Shown here: one piece after another, positions 31,797 through 43,746 of the stretch
Layout: every line of letters begins with the position of its first letter
Position numbering within the stretch: position 1 is the stretch's first letter
Source of the DNA: Agrocybe praecox
Lineage: Eukaryota > Basidiomycota > Agaricomycetes > Agaricales > Agrocybaceae
Assembly: GCA_964017145.1 (NCBI GenBank)
Contig: OZ024843.1
Coordinates: 1,231,001 to 1,295,000 of the forward strand
Length of the DNA: 64,000 bases
Direction: 5' to 3'
Notes under the pieces: generated by a model
Told to the model about the DNA's origin: nothing
Seen by the model: the letters and a program-made list of their open reading frames with translations, nothing else
Database searches by the model: none
Translations under genes and position numbers: made by a program

Positions 31797-32781
31797 ATGG
31801 GCAGAAAACAACGTGCACAATCGCCCCCTCGATCTGCTGCTGCTGCTGCTGCACCTGCAGATGGTGAAGCTGGATCGTCAACGCAGCAGGTCCCAGCGGA
31901 ACCATTAAAAGAGCCTACGCCTCCATTGACTGTCGTTTACTGTGCTGGTGAGTTCGTTGGTTATTTAGACGCGGTTGCGGTTGTGCTTGTTGTCTTGGTG
32001 GATGGATGGATGAAGGATACAGGATAAAAGGAAGACAGAGGGTTCTGATTCTGACGTGTTTTCTCTCTCTCTCTTTTGATTAGTGTGCTCCTTCCCTTTG
32101 GAATACTGTGAATTCGGATCCAGTCTTACGCGGTGCAAAGAGTGGTTGAAGGACGAGAATCCTGATTTGTTTGATAAATACTATTCGGAAGGTGAGTAAC
32201 CTTTGTTGAATCGAAGGAAGACAGAGCATCGCTTTACATACGCTGATTCTCTCTTTCTTCGACGTAATATAGAGGCCTTACAAGCAAAGATCGGAACACT
32301 TAGTCTGGAAGCGCAGACGAAGCTGGAGAAGGATACGGCTAAGAAGGAGGCTAAGGCTGAAGCTAAAGCTGACGCTGCGTTGAAGAAGAAAATGGCTTCA
32401 ACTGTACGTTCTCGTCTTTGTATTCATACTCCAAACCCATGCTGAACATTCGCCACCACTTTCACTTTCACCTTACCTTTCCGAACTGTATAGGTAACGA
32501 TCAAACGTATCGAACGCACGAAGCGTAAACACGTCACTGCCATTCACGGCCTCGAAGCCTTCTCGATTGATCTCAAGAAAGCCGCGAAGCAGCTTGCAGG
32601 ACGGTTCGCTACCGGTGCATCGGTGACGAAGAATGCCCAAGGTTTGGATGAGATCGTTGTTCAGGGAGACGTGTCGGATGAGATTATGGATATTCTCGAG
32701 AAGGGAGAAGGAGTGCTGAAGGGTGTGCCGATTGATAACGTACAGATTGTGGAAGATAAAAAGAAGAAAGCGGATGCATAG
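31797..32781 (+). CDS. TMA22: translation machinery-associated protein 22 (DENR homologue)
   Basis: Exons 31797-31947, 32084-32191, 32273-32403 and 32494-32781 give 225 aa, close to the usual fungal length. After a low-complexity N-terminus there is the DENR zinc-binding segment VVYCAVCSFPLEYCEFG and the helix CKEWLKDENPDLFDKYYSE. A Lys/Ala-rich coiled linker leads to the C-terminal SUI1/eIF1-like domain: TIKRIERTKRKHVTAIHGLE, LKKAAKQLAGRFATGASV and the terminal DNVQIVEDKKKK. DENR/Tma22 pairs with MCT-1/Tma20 on the small ribosomal subunit to recycle subunits and re-initiate translation. Conserved and intact. Confidence 0.95.
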
Positions 32782-33556
32782 ATCGATTTTATTACCACGG
32801 AAGTGAGTCTATTTCGATGTTTCTTGGGGGGATTGTCTTGATTGTTTGTTATTCTCCTTAGAGATGTGAACTTTGTAACGACGCGACTTGAAAATGCCTT
32901 TGAATGACACACGATTGGAATACTACTGCATGTGAACTGCGAGGCTTTCTGTCAGATAAAATTGTTGGCGTCATACACAACTGTCGTGATGCTGAAGAAT
33001 CTAGGAACTTAGCGAGATCTGGCATCTACAGAAAATCTTGTATTTTAATCCATACCCAACTGGAGAAGGCGTGGAACAACTCAGCGAGCAAACATTAAAA
33101 ATTCCTCTTTCGGCATTTGAACGTGAACGGTTACTTGGGCGTTTCGCGAGGCTGGATCTAGTTTTGACCGCTACAGTATCTGCTTACCGGTCGGCTTTCC
33201 GGATGATTCTCCGGGAATTTTTTCCTAAGATGTGCTAGGACTAGGACTCTCAAATTTGCCTCAGCTAAAATTCGAATAAAAACGCGCAATTCTTTCTTTC
33301 TTTCTAGCCTGCGCTATACATGCGCCGGTTAGTACTGGTTTTTCTTTTTCCGCTGGCTAGCCATATTGCTAAGGTGGATCGGTATCGATCACTTCTACCC
33401 CGCCCGGTCAGGTTTGAAATAGCAGAAGATGCTCCAATCGTCAGCCGCCATGAATTGCGGTATAAGAAGCTTGACATTTCGCAGAATTTTCAGCATCATC
33501 AACGCACTTACTCTTTATAACAATTTCTCTCTCAACCATTCTCATTTTCTTGCGCT
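32782..33556. other. intergenic, right-arm boundary and promoter
   Basis: 775 bp. From about 33340 it becomes homologous, in inverted orientation, to the promoter of the 23045-25551 gene. Upstream of that only short ORFs occur. Confidence 0.5.
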
Positions 33557-36230
33557 ATGCCGTTATTTCAACGACATGGCACATCTAGTTCATCTCTACG
33601 CACGAGTCCGCTCGACATAACGCCCGCCGGGGCTTACACTACGACAGCCAATATCGCCTTTGTCGGCGGTGCTTCTGCTGCAGTGTTCTCTCAGCCTAGA
33701 CCCAGCGGCACCCATGGTGGCGGACTCGTCGACAAGATCAACATCGCAATGAGTTTACTCGCTGTAGGCGGGATCGTTCGCATGCTCTCCGCTGACTCTC
33801 GTCCTTTCGGAGTCAAATCAATTTTGGATATCACTCGACGACCTCCCGTTCCTGCTATTATAGTTGGCGACGACGCTCCCGAGCCTGAGGAAGTCGTGGG
33901 ATACACCGAACATGTAACGCGGCGGGGTCGCGTTTATCGGGTGACTGAAGACCTGCCATGGATGCAAAGTAGGTCGGAGGTAACCGATACCCAGAGGGAG
34001 GGATCCACGGGGGCTGGTCAGCCAAGTGACGATCCCATCGGTGAGTTGATTGGTTTCTGGCGTTATATATCTATCAACCACGTCTCTTTGCAGTGCAAGG
34101 TGGCGGCAATGGCATCCCTCCCAGGGATGTTACCGCGAACGGGGCTGAGGTCGTTGCGGGTAAGTCAGCCTCCTTTTGAAGTGCATCATACGACTGACAT
34201 TCTGTACGACTGACATTCTAGCACCTCTAGTTCATCTCGATGCAGCGCTGTTCAAGGTGGAGGTCACCGCACGTGGCTCCCCTCCTCCATCTCTTCCTCC
34301 TTCCCCCGCCACACCCGAACTAGAAGGCGACATGCTCCTCCTTTTTCTGGCGTTACTGCTCATCGTCATCGGCGGAAGATTTACTCGCCATGTGATCCGC
34401 TCGAAACAACGCCGCCACAGGAATCGAGCGCATCGTCGCGGCAAAAGGGCTTCGTACATCAGTCCTGCCCACACATTGCGCCTGGTTTACGTGGGAACCT
34501 CTGCCTCCTCTTCCTTGTCCCCTTCGGAGAACACCTGCCCGGCTTCCATCTTCGAGTTCCTTACCCTTCCTCCCCTCGAATCCATTTAGCCTTTCTTTCG
34601 AGCCCCGGTTTTAGAACTCTATCGCGAGTTCCCCTCAGATGGTCATCCGTTGATTTACTTATTGGATTCAGCCCTTCAAGCCGTCGAGACCCTTTTCGAC
34701 AAGCCAATGGAACACAAGAACGAAGCTGCTCAGTTTTATTTGTTTGGATATATGCTCGCTCGGTCTCTGCTTCCCTCCATCCCGCCCTACTTCAAGGCCG
34801 CGGTTCGCCTCGTCGAAGAGGCGCTCATCACCGCGGGGGGCGGGGTGGAAGGAAAAGCAGAGTGGACCGAAGCAACAAAAAAAGTGTGTTTCAACATTTT
34901 AATCTGTTTCCTCTACTCTTACTCACAGTCTTTGTTGCAGATTGAAAAGAAGAAAACGCAGATAGTGCTACGGACGAGGTAAGTTTTGACGCCCGCTTTC
35001 GGAGTTACATCAGTGACTAAAAATAGAATTATCGGACATGGCTGCAGGAAACGAAGTCCTCGCCAACGCTGGCTCTAAAAGAAGACGAGCTGACCACAGT
35101 GACGGAAAAAGTGAGATTTATTCTTGATTATTTTGCTACCTCCGATTCAATCCTGCCACAGAAACAACCTGTATACCATTCTGTCTCGATACAGACAGAT
35201 GAAATAGTGAGTGCTCTTTCAGTATTCCGCGACGTCTAGCCACCTATCTCAATCCACCATCCAGAAAATCCCGGAGCCAAAGTTAGTGGAAAAATAAAAT
35301 AGCCTCATTGAGGTAGAAAATGAAGAAGTGTGGGAGATTGAGGTGGAGATTGAGATGGTGTCCGAAAAGGTGTGTATTTTTTCTATCAATTTCATCCCTC
35401 GCTCATTCCAAATTTCACAATTAGGCCCTCAGCGTGTCGGACAACTGTCCCTTGACGCAGGAGGAAAAACCGCAGTCAAATTCAGCTGCAGAAGAAACAA
35501 GTTCAGAAGATGTAAGCCTCAATTTATACCTTTCTTTCTTTCCCATTCTCATTTCTCCCTTGTTCAGGAGTGGGCGACGGCAGTACCAGCCAAGCCACCA
35601 TTTGTGCAGGACAACGAAGCTGGCGGCGCGGATGATACCTTCGACAGGGATTCAAACGCCTCATTCGATATTCCCGTCGAGGCATCATTCTGCGAGAGGA
35701 TCATCGACGAGCCTAGTCCAGCTCGGTTAGACCACGAGGACGCGTTCGACTTCTGGTTTGACACGATTGTGAGTTCATCAGTTTATATCCATTATCCATT
35801 CGCCATATGCTGACCTCGCTTTAGCCTTCACCACGCCCTGCGGCTCAACCTTCCCCATGCGCCATTCCAGGACCTTCGCCTTCCTCTACCCCTCAGGGGT
35901 ATCGTCGGCTCGCGAAGGCCAAACGGGAATCTCGGGCAGCAGAGGGTGAACCTGGTGAGACCTTCGGGTCCGACTTCCTACTGGCCCATTTGCAATCGAG
36001 AGTCGTGCCAGCGGTGACACCGTTGTCTTCTACAGGGACGTGGGCATTTATGGCCCTTGAGCTGCTGTCAATAGATGGAATGGAAGGACGTTTGGAACGC
36101 CGTTAGCGCCGGTCGCTGTAACTGATGGTGGGGTCTGTGGTCGCGTCTCCCCCTTATCTAAGACTAATATGCCAAAAAAAAAAAAAAAAAAAGTCTATAT
36201 AAAATATACATACATACATATTCCCCTGTT
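33340..36230 (+). repeat. inverted duplication, right arm
   Basis: Partner of about 22940-25790. Promoter, gene and 3' flank are all included and introns are kept, so this is a DNA-level duplication and not retroposition. Confidence 0.85.
33557..36121 (+). pseudogene. decayed paralogue of the 669-aa membrane protein
   Basis: Exon 1 (33557-34040), exon 2 (34094-34159) and exon 3 from 34231 align with the intact gene. In exon 3 a 72-bp insertion (about 34560-34631, between two GAGTTC copies) brings an in-frame TAG at 34587-34589; no GT-AG intron inside it restores the frame. The exon that is 39 nt in the left copy is 38 nt here (frameshift near 34941-34978). The exon starting AAAATCCCGGAGCC has TAA near 35295-35300 where the left copy has GAA. 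The last exon has an about 80-bp insertion with another stop. The transmembrane segment is preserved (DMLLLFLALLLIVIGG), and a truncated protein ending at 34589 remains possible. Confidence 0.75.
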
Positions 36231-36800
36231 TCTCCCCCCCGTTTCTCGCCGTGGCGGGGTCTATAGTCGTTTAAAACTTGTTTCTCTCTCTTATCTTCTA
36301 ACTTGCAAAAAAACTAGATGGCTTGCATAAAACTTACATAGATCTTTTATCTCCGATTTCTCTCTGTATATGTAGTCCATAAAACATATATACATACCTA
36401 GTAATTATACTTTATACTTCTTTACTTACACTCTATAAATTTCCATATAAATCCCAAAATATTCCGTTATTTCTTGATTTCTGGAGGCTGGAACCGTTGA
36501 GAAAAAAACACTGCTTTGTCACTTGTGGCCTAGAACATCAAATGGGCAATGAGGAAATTCAATCCTTTGCTTCAGAGAATACTAGTTGTTCCCTCTTCCG
36601 GTGAATGCCTTGCTTCGTTTCATAAAAAGAGTGTCAAGCGCTGCCCATAAAAAGTCACACAAGTTTGAAGCATATTCTTCATTTAAAAATCAAAGACGTA
36701 AGTTCAAAAATTTGGTCTTGTTCTGTGCAAACAGGGAAAGTTTAGGTTTAAGTACAGCATTTCATAAATTCCAATGATAATTCAGAAGACAAAATATAAC
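36122..36800. other. intergenic, convergent 3' ends
   Basis: Contains the 3' flank shared with the left arm, a 19-nt A run at 36174-36192, a second gtggcggggtctatagtcg-like segment at 36250, and AT-rich sequence. No gene seen. Confidence 0.5.
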
Positions 36801-39800
36801 TCAAGCATCATTCTCCATAACCATCTCTACATTACCCATATTCGGCAAATCATCCTCGAAGAAGAAACCACCCTTCTCCCCACGTTCAGCTAGTGCAGCC
36901 TCGAACGCTGTCGCAATATCTTCCTCCTCTTCATCGTTCACGGTCCAATATGAGGGAACCGCAATGGCTATGTCTTCCATGTACCAGTAGGTGAATTCTT
37001 TTTCCCGTTCTTTCTCTTCTGGTTCTTTGTTGGGTGGAGCGGCGGAGGACACCTGTTCAGAGGTAGACGGTGCACCACCACGGCCCACAGGATTGGACCC
37101 CCCGCGTCCCCTTCCTCTGCCCCTTCCTCTGCCCCAACCACGGCCTCGTGAGCCATCACGATTCTCACTACGCTCCAGAGTTGGAACGAGCTGCACCCAA
37201 ATCCCAGCCAACCCCATACCGACAGTCAAGACATCCGCGAAACGAGATTCCAAAAGCAGCACAATATCGTCCTTCTCCGCATCATGCGCGTACTTTTTCC
37301 GCCTCCTCTCCAACTCTGATATATCCCCATCTCCAGTGTGCCCTTCCTCTGCTTCGTCTCCCTCTTCATTTTTTGAAGGAATGGCAGCAGGTCCTTGCAC
37401 CTTCGGAACTGTATACTGCCCACCGATACCGGCATCCTCCCATCCTATCCAAGGGCTCAACACCACCCTCGAGAAACACCCCATCAACTCTTCTTCCACG
37501 ACATCTCTCGGGCCATTCCTTCTGAACTTTCCTTTCCCCCTCTTGGCATCCTTCGCCTTCTCGGCATCACTCATCTCTCCAACCTTTATTATTGCTTTGA
37601 CACGTCTCATGCTTCGCTCTGCCACACCAATAGGTGCGTCCTGCCCTCCGGCCTCAAATAACAAAGGGAACGTTGTCATACCCATGACAGAGAATAAAGG
37701 CTGTCCTTTAGGTGCCGACCAGTACTCCCGATCAGCTGCAGCCTTTTCTGCTGGTGTATAGGAATCCACGGTGATGGAATTAGACCAGTCATTCGATGCC
37801 GTTATAGGCTGTTCCTTAAATGTAGGGACGGGATCAGGAGGGGTGTTTGCTTCAGTTATAGGTTGGGATGTAGTTGTAGGTTCGGACGAGATCGCAGCGG
37901 GAACAGAATGGTCAACTAAACGCGCCGCCATGCTCACAGGTTCCTCTGCCTCTGCCTCAACGAATCCTGGAGAAGTGGGTGACATCACTTGGATCCCTAT
38001 GTTGGCGGGTCCTTGGTTGTGAGTATTCATCACCTCGATTTCTTGCCTTAGATCATTTCCATTGCGATCACTGTCTGCATCCACGAAGCCAGGTGAAGGG
38101 GGTGACATGATCTGGATTCTCATGTTATCATACGTCCTAGGGGCGACACCCTGCGGATCATCAGGGTCCACTTCGATAACGGGGGTTCCTTGATTTTCTC
38201 CTTTGATGTCGTCGGAGTCTGTCAACTCGACGATATTGGCAGTTGATTGCTCAGAGTCCAGGATTGATGAGAAAGAAAGTGAAGGAACAGGAAACTCTTC
38301 TGGGTCTTCCTCCTCCTCCAACTCTTCCTTTAGTTCTTCTAAAATATCGAGATTCGCGGGCAAAATTTCAGCATCAGCAGCTCTTAGCTCCTCCTCAAAT
38401 TCTCGAAGTTTTTCAGGATCCGGCTCCACTTTCCCCTCAGTTCCCCATTCCAATCTTTCTCGTTCCTCCCGTTCCCTGAGCTCTCTATACAAAGGCTCAA
38501 AATCGAATTTCCATCCCTCTCGGACCCATCGTGAGCCCCAAATGCCCCTTGCGCCATTGCTCATTATGTCAGGTAAAGTTTTGCATACCCACCCGATCTT
38601 GGGAAGCTCATACACAGCTTTCTTAGCTATATCGATAGCTTTGCGCAGGTCTCTCTCGGACTCGGGGAGCACTTTGGCTCTGACAAGAAATTCAAGATAA
38701 AAGCACACAAGCCTCGGCAGAGAAGTCAGATGAAGCGGCGAGAGGTTCAGGCCTTGGACGTGTGCGTATGACGAAAGAAATATGGCAGTGTGTTTTGATG
38801 GAGATTCGAAGAACGAAAGGAGTTTTTGGTTGCGTTGGGCGGAAGCGAGGGAGAGGAGGAGAGGAATTTGGTTGGGTGATATTATTGGGATCGGGGTGAC
38901 GTCGTATAACGCGTATGGGGGTCGCGGGGGTATACGTTTATACTTGGATTTGGGAGGAGCGGTAGGTTTGGGTTTAGCCGCTTCGGGTTCCTGTTCTTCT
39001 TCCTCGTCGGAATATTTGTTATTCAAGAACTCGTCTTCAGAATCGGAGAAATCTCCTTGAGCTTTCTTGGGTGCAGGTGTATCAACAGTCGAGTCGGAAG
39101 ATTCCCCTTCATCGACTTCTTCCTTGTTCTCAAGATCCAAACGAGTCCACACAGGTGTGCAACCCAACAGACCAGCATATAATCGGAACTGCAAACATTT
39201 TAGAAACAATAGCGTACGATTTGATAATACGTACCTGATCCCATAAGAACTTCAGTCTCGATGACCCAGGAGGCCAAATCCTGCCCGTCCTGAATTCAGT
39301 CGCAGATATGTGCAACCTATCCGAAGGCGACAAATTTGTATCGTATATCTTTCCTCGTCTCAGATCTTCGCCTTCAGCCCAGAGTTCCCACCACTCACGC
39401 TTCGCGAACATGATCAGACGTCGTCGCTTCTGTTCCTGGGCGCGTTCAATGGGATCCTTGATAGTGCTCAAATCAGGCAGATCGAACAGCGACTGATGTC
39501 TGCCTGTGCCAGGACCTTTCTTCTTCTTTCTTTTCTTCTTATTCTTGCTGTTCGGTTTTCCTCCGTCATCATCTTCGTCATCGTCATCGTTGTCTCCATC
39601 TTCGTCGACGCGCGAAACCCTTGGTTTACCACCTTTTGGTGTCTGCGTCTTTGGTGCGTCCGTATTGTGGGGTATGCGCAATCGTACTGTAGGTATCCCC
39701 AGGCCATCGATCTCGTTCCCTGTTTCTAGATCAGTAAAGATCTGGATGCCATACTCTTTGAAGCTAGAGAATGGACGAATCGCAACGCCCTCTGGGATTG

Positions 39801-39891
39801 GCGGGAACGGTGGGAAGCGCACGGGTGCTGATTCTGGAGCCGAACTCACAGCTGGCGGTGCTTCTGTGTCGTCAGTAGGAGCTTCAGCCAT
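36801..39891 (-). CDS. large acidic, RG-rich protein of unknown function (1014 aa)
   Basis: Two exons on the minus strand, 39891-39235 and 39188-36801, separated by a 46-bp intron (GTACGT...TTGCAG, phase 0), encode 1014 aa from ATG 39891 (MAEAPTDD). The first 100 residues include a compact block (IRPFSSFKEYGIQIFTDLET), then an Asp-rich and Lys-rich charged segment. Residues about 150-220 have helical KREWWELWAEGEDLRRGKIY and EFRTGRIWPPGSSRLKFLWD, continuing across the splice to FRLYAGLLGCTPVWTRL. The middle is acidic with Glu runs. Near the C-terminus lies an RG repeat tract (GRGWGRGRGRGRGRGG), common in RNA-binding or nucleolar proteins. It looks like a conserved basidiomycete protein of nuclear type, but the family is not recognised. 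Confidence 0.75.
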
Positions 39892-40358
39892 CGTTGATCT
39901 CACTCTCACTCTTGGGAGTTATGAAGACAAGGACAAAGAAGTTGGAGCCCGAAAAGTGACAAGTGGCACAGAACAAAGGAGAATTACTTCTTTATTATCT
40001 GATCTTCAAGATGTTCGGGTGTATTATATGCCTCATTTCTCTCTTCCATCCTGACAACTCTGTGAGAATGCAACTTACAAAGTTTTGCGAATTACTTACT
40101 TTCCCGACGATGCTTCAATAGGCTGTACTACTAAGCATGCAGGGATGATTTGCTTCCGCCGGCCGACCTGCGGAGATCCAAAGCAAATTTTGGCAAGGCT
40201 ATTGGTTCAGGCGCCGCTTCATTCGAACACGGCGAAAACGGGCGCTAATTGACTGGGCTCGGCCATCTTCAAGGCCAAAAGAAACAATTTGAACTAAGCT
40301 CTTGCAAAAAGAGGAAAACACACGCTACGATATATTCTATATAAAAGAAAAAACAATT
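39892..40358. other. intergenic, upstream of the 39891 gene
   Basis: 467 bp upstream of the minus-strand gene and downstream of the minus-strand secreted protein. GC-rich around 40140-40260 (ccgccggccgacc); no gene. Confidence 0.5.
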
Positions 40359-40610
40359 CTATGCCTGACAACAAAACTTCTGTTCAACGCCTGCACTGCA
40401 TTCCCGCGTTTCCTTCTCAATAAATCCAAGTGGGCAATCAGGATATGCAGTATCAGGAAGGCAGCGAGGATTGTTCCAATAACAATAAGCGTCGTTTCTG
40501 TTGGCCGTCATGACCGAAGAAGTGAAAACGAATGTTTCTCCGTTTGCCATTGGTACAGCGACAGCAAACGAGGCGAGCGAAGCGATTAAAGCCACAATGG
40601 TGAATTTCAT
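40359..40610 (-). CDS. small secreted cysteine-rich protein 3 (distant relative)
   Basis: A single-exon minus-strand ORF of 83 aa. Residues 1-18 are a signal peptide (MKFTIVALIASLASFAVA). The mature peptide has YCYWNNPRC, then DCPLGFIEKETRECSAG and terminal FCC. The CYW start, C-P-x-G-F element and closing CC resemble the secreted protein at 2148 (GCYW, CQSGF, LCC), but the CGDD motif is absent, so kinship is tentative. Likely extracellular; function unknown. It lies 28 kb from the other members, next to two hydrophobin genes. Confidence 0.65.
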   Translation of the reverse strand: MKFTIVALIASLASFAVAVPMANGETFVFTSSVMTANRNDAYCYWNNPRCLPDTAYPDCPLGFIEKETRECSAGVEQKFCCQA

Positions 40611-41224
40611 GGTGATCCTAAGATGTATACAGATAAGACTGCCAGTTATCTATTTGAGTGACAGTCGACCACCTACCTAAATGGATTTGTTCCGAATAAA
40701 AAACAGAGGAACTGGGCGTTTGTGAAGGATATTAAGATATCTGAAGATAAATGGCAGTTAGTACAGGGTGTGTCCAGCGAAGGGTTGCGAAACAGTGACT
40801 TACAACCTCGATCAAATGGCGGGTATCATCCAGTGATGGACTTCAGTGGCTTGTTTTATATACTCTAGCCTGAAATAAATAACCAGCAAACTGAATATGT
40901 AGCGTTTTAGATGATCCGAATACGCGTGCTTCTTGTCGGTATGCGCTTAATAGCATGGAAATTTGACAGGAAGAAACCAAACTAGTTAATCGGCTCAGAT
41001 TATAGTTACGAACATTTCCATTTCTTGTTAGAGCAAGGGTACTCTCCGCTTTTTAAAACGCTAAAGTATATGTCAAGCAGATTCTTACCAGGAGGAACCG
41101 ATATTTATTATGCAGTCAGTGGAAGTCTTCTAGAAGTTTCACACCCCAATGAATACAGATATGTATCATCGAGAACTGTAGGGTCATTTTATATGTATAT
41201 TCGTTCTGATATTGCAACGTTTTC
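40611..41224. other. intergenic
   Basis: 614 bp between two minus-strand secreted-protein genes; it should contain the promoter of the 40610 gene. No gene recognised. Confidence 0.5.
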
Positions 41225-41786
41225 TCACGGGATCACAGGGATACATCCAATGGCCATAACGCCTGCCTGAAATATCACGGGTCGAGAGATTAATATTTAA
41301 ACCACTATTTGACCACTCAAAAGAACAAGCAGAAAGGCTCTTACAATATTACTTTGGCAACAAGCATTCGTCCCTGGACTAAAATAAAACATCGTCAACA
41401 ACATATGGGCTGGATTTGAGAGAACATACCACTCATTTGCACTAATTCCCAACACAGATACAGGGTTACAGGCCACTATTAGTAATAAAAAAAAGGAAGA
41501 TTGTTTCAACTATGTCCATTCAACGATAATTTATAGAAGCTCACTCCAGACAAACCCATTTGCAGGAGGAGAAATGCCGGTAAGATTCGCAAGAGCTATG
41601 GCTGTCGGGTCAGTAGGCTAAGGTAGATGTAGCGAATGTGAGCGTTCACTGGCATTAGAAATGGACACGTACACTAAGTAGCACGTTACAGCACAAAATC
41701 TGTGCCGTATTGCAAAGCTGGGCGGCAGCCAGGATCGAGTGAGAAGCGATGATACTGAGAAGCAAAGTAGCAGTTACTGTGCGCAT
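41225..41786 (-). CDS. class I hydrophobin A
   Basis: Minus-strand exons 41786-41673, 41617-41545, 41475-41430, 41378-41345 and 41266-41225 give 102 aa. Signal peptide residues 1-22 (TLLLSIIASHSILAAA). The eight-cysteine pattern is complete: LCNTAQILCC (C-x6-CC), then MAC, NEC, PGTNACC (x5) and IGC, with spacing of a class I hydrophobin. Hydrophobins self-assemble at air-water interfaces and coat aerial hyphae and fruiting structures. The five-exon structure and splice phases match hydrophobin B at 45179 exactly, so the two are duplicates in inverted orientation. Confidence 0.85.
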
Positions 41787-42624
41787 AGTTTGATTACGGT
41801 TTTTGGGGAAGGGATGTGTGGAGAGCCAACAATTTTTACTTTAACGACAAGCCCCAAGACTTTGTCAGTCCAAGTAGCCTCTCGTGTTCCTTGATAACAT
41901 ATACTCGGTTCAAGGTGCTGTCAAGTACGGCGCTTCGAAGTGGGTCATTTTGTATCGTACCTTTTACTTAGAAGCGTCGCTTCAGATGTCAGAAGCTGTC
42001 GGGCTGGCAGCTCATATGGTACAATTTTCTGTCCCCAACATAAAGGAAAACCCCACCAATGGCATTCGATTTCAATATCGATGGGGAAGAATAACGTCGA
42101 GTAACTTAACCTAGATGCGAATTAATAACAGGGGTTGAGGCATGCCAACGACGGACTCACTAAACCGTGAAATACTGAACTGAGATACCTATTGTATGTA
42201 GGTGAAAAGCTGACCACCATGGAAAACATATAGCGGGTATTAACAACCACGCCATGGAGATTGCACTGCCCTTGGCTGGATAGATATTCAACGGAATGGA
42301 AATCGTGCCGATTTCAAATGTCCAATACTTACATGTCACTTAATCAAGCAGCACATGGGTTAATTCCTGTCACAAAGAAATGCAGTCAGACTCAAGGAAT
42401 GGGAGAAAAATATATATCTGAAATCGAGGTCGTACCATGTGTAGCGACTTGGTTCATCTAACCTCCATTTTTCATTGTTCAAAATTAGAAATTAGCTGCA
42501 CTTTTTTGAGCTTCCAGAGCCTTCTTTGACGAATGCACATTGGGATTTGAAACGAAGGAAGTAAAACTCCCAGCTGTTCCATTTTGGCGCTTATTGGAGA
42601 TAAGATAAGATTCTTTATATCATA
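41787..42624. other. hydrophobin A upstream region
   Basis: About 840 bp between hydrophobin A and the MET16 promoter. The block 41905-42005 (read on the minus strand) is similar to about 44950-45080 upstream of hydrophobin B. The ORFs here are by-products of that conserved upstream block. Confidence 0.55.
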
Positions 42625-42634
42625 GGCACGTGCC
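42625..42634. promoter_or_regulatory. palindromic CACGTG box upstream of PAPS reductase
   Basis: The perfect palindrome ggcacgtgcc lies 133 bp before the MET16 start codon. CACGTG is the core of the Cbf1 site that controls sulfur-assimilation genes, including MET16, in budding yeast. Use by a similar bHLH factor here is inferred. Confidence 0.5.
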
Positions 42635-42766
42635 GATGATTGGTTCCGGGGGCATTCCTCAGAGTGACACCATCGTGTCTCTATCAGCTACTCGCAACGG
42701 TCGTAAATATGATTTTTTCGCGTTCGATTCCCGACACTATACACGCAATATCAACAAATACATAAG

Positions 42767-43746
42767 ATGTCGTCGTCATCATCTGCTCCCGACTTGGCTA
42801 AACCCCTCGAGCCACCTTTGAGCACCGAGGACTTGTCGAAGATCAACACATATCTGTCCAGCTTGGCACCAGAGGATATCCTGCGATGGGGAATCGAATA
42901 TCTACCGAATCTTTACCAAACCACCGCATTTGGTCTTACTGGGCTTGTGGCAATTGATATGCTTTCCAAGATAACTTCATCGCCTCCTCCTTTGATCTTT
43001 TTGGACACCTTGTATCACTTCAAGGAGACGTACGAACTGGTTGAAGAAGTGAAAAAAAGATATAATGTTCCTGTACATGTATTTAAACCAGAAGGATGCG
43101 AAACTGTGGACGAGTTTGAAAAGCTGCATGGTGAAAAGTATTGGGAAACCGATGAAGGAGATTATGATTTCGTGGTCAAGGTACTCATTATTACCCTATG
43201 ATCTCCAACTTAGTGCTGATATCCATATAGGTAGAGCCAGCTCAACGCGCTTATAAAGCTTTCAACGTCCAATCCGTAATTACCGGCAGACGTGCATCCC
43301 AAGGCGGCGCAAGAGCATCTCTTCAGCCCCTTGAAGTCGACAAGACGGGGCTGCTCAAACTCAATCCTCTTTTCGCTTGGAACTTTTCCCTGGTGGAGTG
43401 GTATATCAAGTCAAATAACGTCCCGCGGAATAAACTCCTCGATCAGGGATATCGAAGCGTGGGCGATTGGCACAGTACCAGCAAGGTGGCGGAGGATCAG
43501 GACGAGAGGGCGGGACGATGGGCCGGTAAAGAAAAGACTGAATGCGGCCTCCACGAAGATTATTTTAAGATGAAAGCCAAAGCAAAGGCGCAGAAAGAGC
43601 AAGAGGAACTGGCGAAGCTTGAGTCACCGTTGACCGGTACGTGCTACGTAACCTGTCGCTGTTACGAATCAGTCCCGAGAATAAAACTGACGAAAAATAT
43701 TTTTCGTCTAGATAGTACCATCGGCTCGGTAGGCGTCAAGGCGTAG
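42767..43746 (+). CDS. MET16: phosphoadenylyl-sulfate (PAPS) reductase
   Basis: Exons 42767-43180, 43231-43636 and 43712-43746 give 284 aa, the usual fungal length. The enzyme reduces PAPS to sulfite with thioredoxin, in cytosolic sulfate assimilation. Visible motifs: the PP-loop segment TAFGLTGLVAIDMLSK, IFLDTLYHFKETYEL, VITGRRASQGGAR, and the catalytic C-terminal ECGLH. The third exon is inferred: splicing at 43637 removes a 75-nt in-frame stretch containing extra cysteines, and the final GSVGVKA is reached either way. A CACGTG palindrome lies in the promoter. Confidence 0.92.

Noticed and set aside
36174..36192. A19 run as a retroposition tail of the right-arm pseudogene
   Set aside because: The pseudogene keeps introns and promoter and the same flank exists in the left arm, so duplication was at DNA level.
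41884..42114. 76-aa ORF similar to the minus-strand ORF at 44894-45094
   Set aside because: The similarity is from the duplicated hydrophobin upstream block; the frames end differently and show no coding features.
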